Of a DNA stretch of 8,409 nt, positions 5,107 to 8,409 are shown in pieces. Source of the stretch: JBBRLA01 sp038231615 (GTDB lineage: Bacteria; Myxococcota_A; Polyangia; Palsa-1104; JAEUJZ01). Every line of letters begins with the position of its first letter. Within the stretch, counting starts at the first letter, position 1. The position numbers were made by a program, and so were the translations under genes. The notes below the pieces were generated by a model. The model made no database searches and was not told the origin of the DNA. It worked only from the letters and a program-made list of their open reading frames with translations. The stretch lies in contig JBBRLA010000370.1 of assembly GCA_038231615.1 (NCBI GenBank), positions 1 to 8,409 on the forward strand. Direction: 5' to 3'.

Positions 5107-7500
5107 CTACCAGCGGCCCGGCCGGGCCGTCAGATAGAGGAGCAGAAGCAGGCCCAGCACCGACAAGCTCAGCCCCAGGGCCACCGGCCGCGGGCGGTAG
5201 CGCATCCCCACGACATGGTGGCCGGCGGGCAGGGACACGCCGCGAAAAGCATAATCCGCCCGCAAGAGCGGCGCCGGGGCCCCGTCCAAGGTGGCGCTAA
5301 AGCCCGGGTAGTAGGCCTCGCTGACCACCAGCACACCGGGGGCGGCGGCGTCGGCCTCGAAGGTCAGCCGGTCGGCGGCGGCGTGGGTCAGGTGCGCCGG
5401 GGTCAAAGGTGGGTTGGCGGCGGGCCCGGCGGCGGAAAGCGGATGGACCGGCGGTCGGTCGAGCAGCACGATGCGCCGCGGGTCCAAGGTGGCCAGGGCC
5501 TCTGCCTGTGCGCGATCGTCGGGCAAGACCTGTGCGGCGTACACCACGAAGGCCCGAGGCAGAGGGTGGGGGTTTTCGTACACTGCCAGCCGGGGGTCCC
5601 AGTAGGCCTCGTAGCGAGCGGCAAGGGGCGCGCCCGGCGCCGGGCGGAAGCGTTCGACCCACCCGGGCCCGGGTGCGTTCTCACCGATGAACCAGCGCAC
5701 GCCGAGCAGGTCCAGCAACGGCGAGTGCAAGCGCCGGAAGAACCCCGCGGCCAGGTCGTCCTTCAGGCGCGGGAAGGGATAGGGCGCCCCGGTGTTCAGG
5801 ACCTGCAAGAAGTTCACATAGCGAAAGATGCTGTACGAATCGTAGCCGCTGGCGCTCTCGCGGTCGTAGGTCAGGCCCAGGTTGAGCAGGCGGAAGGGGC
5901 CGTAGGCATCGGGCACGAATCGGTCGCCGGTTTTCGGCGGTTCTGCCCCGTAATCCAGGGCCGGGAGCTGGTTCTTGAAAAGCCAGTCCACCGCGGCGAA
6001 GCGTTCGGTCCCCCGGGCGAAGTCCGCCGGCTGGGGCTGCACGTAGCCGCGGTCGATGGCGACCAGGTCGCACAGCGCCACCAGCGCCAGCGCCATGCCC
6101 GCCGTCCCCGGCCGCAGGGCCCGTGAGAAAAGCAGCGCCAGGACCCCCAGCCCGGCCCCGACGACCCCCACCAAATGACCCGCGGCGTGGCGGTGGGCCA
6201 GCATCATGCGCGAGAGCCCCGGCACCGGCCGGCGCAGGAGAACAAAGCCGATGCCCCCGGCGGCAAGGAAGAGCCCGCAAAGCCCGATGCCGATCGCCAT
6301 GCCGCCCCGGCGCCGGGCAAAGGTCTGCGCCCGCTCCATCATGAAGGTGAGCCCCTCGGCGGCCAGGATGGGCAGCGCCAGAAGCCCCATCACCAGCGCC
6401 CGGGTGGGGCAGCGCAGCGCGGCATAGAGCGGCACGTGGCGGAAAAAGAAGCCGTGCAGGGGCAGCTTGTCGCCGAATGCCAGGGCGATCCCGAGCAGCG
6501 ACACCGAGAAGAGCAGCCCCAGCTCCCAGCGCCGCCGCAAAAGGGCGAAAGGCGCCAACAGCACCGCCAGCGCCCCCGAGTAATAGCCCGCCATTTCCCA
6601 GTGGTTGAAGGCGCCCAGCCAGGTCCCGCGGGGCTCGCCACCCAGCCAGTCCGGGGCCAAAAGGGACATGAGGTGGCTGACGTCGGGCCAGGCGTAGCTG
6701 GAAGCGAAGGCGTAGTCGGTGCCCAGGGAGCGCGGCGACTCGGGAAGGTGGGCCACGGTGGGGACGATCTGGGCCATCGCCAACAGGGCCCCGATGCCGG
6801 CGGCGAAGAGCAGGCCGGGGAGGGCCCGCCGCCCCGGCGCATCCAGCAGCCGGGGGGCCAGATACGCCAGGAGGGCCAGGCAGAAGAAGGGCGAAAGGGG
6901 CAGCGACCCGCAGAGCAGGGCCAAGGCGGCGGCGGTGGCGCAGAGCAAAAGTTCGCGGCGGCGGTGGGTGGCCAGGTAGCCCTCGACCCCGGCGAGGATC
7001 CACGGCAGCCAGGCGAAGAGCTGCGCGAAGCCCAGGTGGCGGACGCGCTCGACGATGAACGAGCAGAACCCCAGGGACACCGCCCCCAAAAGCGCCGGCC
7101 CCACGGGCAGCCGCCGCCGTCGCAGAAGGACGAACATCCCGCAGGCCGAAAGCAGCGTGTGCAGGACGATGGAGATCCCCAGCCCGCGCACCATGCCGAA
7201 GAGGGGGAAAATCAGGTTGGGCAGGTAGTAGGTCCCGTAGTAGGGGTCGGCGATGAGCGGGAAGCCGCACCACGCACCGCGCTCCCAAATGGGCAGGTGC
7301 CCGTGGGACAGGGCCCGCCAGATGGCCGCATGGCTGGGGTAGTAGCCATCGGCGGCGTCGTCCATGTGGTAGACGCTGCCGGAAAAGAGTACCTCGCGGT
7401 GCAGGACCATCACCCCGGCAAGGATGGCCAGCGTGGCGACAATCGCCAAGCGCGCACCGCCGCGGTGATCCAGTACAGCCAGGCGCTTCATGGCAGACAT
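5107..7500 (-). CDS. YfhO-family polytopic membrane protein (GT-C fold)
   Basis: A 797-aa integral membrane protein, about the usual size of the family. An N-terminal span (~17-39) is followed by an acidic outer loop with Asp47, Asp48 and Asp51, then YYP, PIW and GFPLIADPYYGTYYLPN (79-95). This loop pattern is characteristic of YfhO/GT-C membrane glycosyltransferases. Many hydrophobic segments follow to ~480, including an Arg/Pro-containing RHVPLYAALRCPTR (354-367). The soluble region (~490-770) ends in a beta-sandwich-like stretch typical of YfhO (VLVVSEAYYPGF from 723, then a Asp-Gly hairpin and LPAGHH near 757-762). A final span lies at ~773-792. B. subtilis YfhO is implicated in adding GlcNAc to lipoteichoic acid using a lipid-linked sugar. 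A Gram-negative homologue would act on another surface polymer; its substrate cannot be read from sequence. Start: ATG 7500 has GAGGA seven bases upstream (coding strand, complement of 7508-7512); ATG 7491 is an internal alternative. It is divergent from the 110-aa gene and precedes the kinase gene. Confidence 0.9.
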   Translation of the reverse strand: MSAMKRLAVLDHRGGARLAIVATLAILAGVMVLHREVLFSGSVYHMDDAADGYYPSHAAIWRALSHGHLPIWERGAWCGFPLIADPYYGTYYLPNLIFPLFGMVRGLGISIVLHTLLSACGMFVLLRRRRLPVGPALLGAVSLGFCSFIVERVRHLGFAQLFAWLPWILAGVEGYLATHRRRELLLCATAAALALLCGSLPLSPFFCLALLAYLAPRLLDAPGRRALPGLLFAAGIGALLAMAQIVPTVAHLPESPRSLGTDYAFASSYAWPDVSHLMSLLAPDWLGGEPRGTWLGAFNHWEMAGYYSGALAVLLAPFALLRRRWELGLLFSVSLLGIALAFGDKLPLHGFFFRHVPLYAALRCPTRALVMGLLALPILAAEGLTFMMERAQTFARRRGGMAIGIGLCGLFLAAGGIGFVLLRRPVPGLSRMMLAHRHAAGHLVGVVGAGLGVLALLFSRALRPGTAGMALALVALCDLVAIDRGYVQPQPADFARGTERFAAVDWLFKNQLPALDYGAEPPKTGDRFVPDAYGPFRLLNLGLTYDRESASGYDSYSIFRYVNFLQVLNTGAPYPFPRLKDDLAAGFFRRLHSPLLDLLGVRWFIGENAPGPGWVERFRPAPGAPLAARYEAYWDPRLAVYENPHPLPRAFVVYAAQVLPDDRAQAEALATLDPRRIVLLDRPPVHPLSAAGPAANPPLTPAHLTHAAADRLTFEADAAAPGVLVVSEAYYPGFSATLDGAPAPLLRADYAFRGVSLPAGHHVVGMRYRPRPVALGLSLSVLGLLLLLYLTARPGRW

Positions 7501-7561
7501 GTCGGCTTCCTCATAACACAGGACGGGTCAAGTTTTCGCCCGGGGGCGGCGCCGATCCGCG

Positions 7562-7567
7562 TAGAAT
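7562..7567 (+). promoter_or_regulatory. Possible -10 element for the 110-aa gene
   Basis: TAGAAT (five of six consensus bases) would start transcription near 7574, about 29 nt before the ATG at 7603. No recognisable -35 lies at 16-18 bases; the nearest candidate, TTTTCG, is too far upstream. The bases after the hexamer (TAGAATGGAGATGG) resemble those at the stronger promoter at 1809 (TACAATGAAGTTGG). The 102-bp divergent gap must also hold the YfhO promoter, which I could not place. Confidence 0.3.
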
Positions 7568-7602
7568 GGAGATGGGCCCTGCCGGGAGGCGAGGATCTGC
7601 CG

Positions 7603-7935
7603 ATGAAGATCAAGCTCGACCCGAAACACCCCGACCTTCACAAGTATGACGACCTGGCCCGGGACAAGGTATACGAGGTACTGGGCATCGAGGCGGACGA
7701 CTACCGGATCTTCAACGATCTGGGTCGCCCGTACATCTACCCCCAGAACCTCTTCGCCAGGGTCGACGCCACCGAGCCCGAGGACTGGGTGAACCACTAC
7801 GGCAAGGGCGGCGAACGCTACGCCTATCCCGAGGAGATCGGCCGGCCCGGCTTCTTCGAGGACTACTTCGACCACAAGTCCGAGGCCATCGCCGCCCTGC
7901 ACACCTATCAAGAAAAGCGCTGGAGCCACGGCTGA
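7603..7935 (+). CDS. Small conserved-looking hypothetical protein, 110 aa
   Basis: The ATG at 7603 has GAGGA (7591-7595) seven bases upstream, an excellent ribosome-binding site. The frame stays open far upstream, but only as antisense of the YfhO gene, so 7603 is the true start. The protein begins MKIKLDPKHPDLHKYDD and is rich in Tyr, Asp and Glu, acidic and soluble, with no signal peptide or membrane segment. The pattern VYEVLGIEADDYRIFNDLGRPYIYPQNLF (25-51 region) followed by EDWVNHYG (60-67) looks like a compact beta-rich SH3-like fold seen in small uncharacterised bacterial proteins. That is a memory-based resemblance with no family name. It is divergent from the YfhO-family gene and is followed after ~20 bp by the 21-bp repeat array. 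Function unknown. Confidence 0.85.
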   Translation: MKIKLDPKHPDLHKYDDLARDKVYEVLGIEADDYRIFNDLGRPYIYPQNLFARVDATEPEDWVNHYGKGGERYAYPEEIGRPGFFEDYFDHKSEAIAALHTYQEKRWSHG

Positions 7936-7954
7936 CCGCACCCGATCCAATGAC

Positions 7955-8291
7955 TTTCATTGCCGCGGCAAGGAAGGTCTTTGGATCATGCAATGGGGGT
8001 CATTGTTCGAAGAACGAGCGCGTCTTGGTTTTCGCGAACGTTCCTTGCCAAAACAACAAAGTTCCTTGCATTTGCCAGGAATGTTGACGCCAAAGCAGGC
8101 GGAATCTACGTTTTCACAAGCGAACTGACTACAAAAGCTACGAAAACGACTGGGCGTGGCGGGAAACTCACTCGGATCCAAGTGAAGTTCATTGTCTGGA
8201 CAAGGAAGCTCATTGCATTTGGAAAGAGGGGGGCCAGGAAACTCGGGCAAAATCTACATTTGAAGCCATTGCCGGCCTTGAAAGTCGACTC
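7955..8291. repeat. Degenerate 21-bp tandem array of dyad units
   Basis: Units begin at 7955, 7976 (22 bp), 7998, 8019, 8040, 8061, 8082, 8103, 8124, 8145, 8166, 8187 and 8208. After a 1-bp slip, weaker units follow at 8230, 8251 and 8272. The best units are 7955, 7998, 8040, 8061, 8166, 8187 and 8208. The consensus is G, then TTCATTGYC, two variable bases, then GRCAAGGAA, so the two 9-base arms are inverted copies of each other. Unit 7955 contains the perfect 12-bp palindrome TTGCCGCGGCAA (7960-7971). Unit 8187 has TTGTC/GACAA arms. GTTCCTTGC recurs at 8040 and 8061. No spacers exist, so it is not a CRISPR. The array fills nearly the whole gap between the 110-aa gene and the promoter of the next gene, and it is much less GC-rich than the coding DNA. 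Confidence 0.8.
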
Positions 8292-8329
8292 CGACGGGCC
8301 ACAGCGAAAACGAGACAATGGCGTGGTTA

Positions 8330-8338
8330 TGTTATATT
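8330..8338 (+). promoter_or_regulatory. Extended -10 promoter for the right-edge gene
   Basis: TATATT (8333-8338) is preceded by TG plus one base (8330-8332), an extended -10 arrangement that does not need a strong -35. A partial -35 (GAGACA, 8312-8317) lies 15 bases upstream. Transcription would start near 8345, just before the GGAGG at 8351. It directly follows the 21-bp array. Confidence 0.45.
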
Positions 8339-8363
8339 CCTTTGCCACTTGGAGGAAACCCTG

Positions 8364-8409
8364 GTGCCTCGGATCTTCGTCTCCCAGCAGCGCATGCAGC
8401 AGTGGACCG
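8364..8409 (+). CDS. Start of a gene cut by the window edge (partial)
   Basis: GTG at 8364 is preceded by a perfect GGAGG (8351-8355) with an 8-base gap, and an extended -10 promoter lies just upstream. The visible peptide is MPRIFVSQQRMQQWT, 15 residues with no hydrophobic segment. A start like this (PRIFVS then a helix with Trp) occurs in uncharacterised proteins of high-GC deltaproteobacteria-like genomes as far as I recall; I cannot name a family from this fragment. It is the gene most likely to be controlled by the array upstream. Confidence 0.7.
   Translation, partial: MPRIFVSQQRMQQWT

Noticed and set aside
5681..7288. 535-codon minus-strand frame within the YfhO-family gene
   Set aside because: It overlaps the YfhO frame on the same strand, lacks membrane segments and is Arg/Pro/Ala-rich, so it is a shadow.
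6175..7602. Long plus-strand open frame running in frame into the 110-aa gene
   Set aside because: It is antisense to the YfhO-family gene, is Gln/Gly/Arg-rich as expected of a GC shadow, and the real gene has its own ATG and ribosome-binding site at 7603.
7955..8291. CRISPR array
   Set aside because: Units are contiguous 21-bp degenerate copies without spacers and there are no cas genes nearby.
8106..8348. 80-codon minus-strand ORF
   Set aside because: It lies over the repeat array and covers the promoter of the right-edge gene; its openness is explained by the repeat period.
7993..8409. Plus-strand gene from ATG 7993
   Set aside because: Only a weak ribosome-binding site; the open frame follows from the 21-bp period, and it overlaps the better supported GTG gene at 8364 in another frame.

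Overview
The window is about 70% GC by eye in its genes and clearly less GC-rich in two flanks (about 1-170 and 7940-8360). It looks like chromosomal DNA of a high-GC bacterium with many Hanks-type kinases. A Myxococcota (Polyangia-type) or neighbouring phylum is my best guess. The guess rests on the membrane-anchored Ser/Thr kinase, the Pro-rich/membrane/TPR-like protein next to it, and the GC content. No rRNA, tRNA, transposase, integrase or CRISPR array is visible. || Layout: 1-302 is mostly non-coding, with one possible 50-codon reading frame. 303-1718 (+) is an unrecognised protein with a helical N-terminal domain, a basic Pro-rich linker and a long coiled coil. A short gap holds a good promoter-like signal and a small dyad. 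1862-3394 (+) is a Pro-rich single-pass membrane protein with a TPR-like C-terminal domain. It converges on 3557-5014 (-), a complete transmembrane Ser/Thr protein kinase. The 162-bp convergent gap carries a ~63-bp direct repeat. 5107-7500 (-) is a YfhO-family polytopic membrane protein. Divergent from it is a 110-aa protein at 7603-7935 (+). The next ~430 bp (7936-8363) has no convincing gene and is filled by a degenerate tandem array of 21-bp units. At the right edge a new gene starts with GTG at 8364 and runs out of the window. || How the parts may work together: the kinase and the convergent TPR-like protein are both single-pass membrane proteins with Pro-rich low-complexity parts. Both end in the same pentapeptide LRNPF, so I infer a functional pair (receptor-like kinase plus envelope partner), which is unproven. 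YfhO-family proteins are GT-C-fold membrane proteins linked to glycosylation of cell-surface polymers, so the central block may concern the envelope. || The most unusual element is the 21-bp array. Its best units are near-perfect dyads spaced two helical turns apart, just upstream of the promoter of the last gene. It could be a multi-site protein-binding array or a decayed dispersed repeat; the sequence alone cannot decide.
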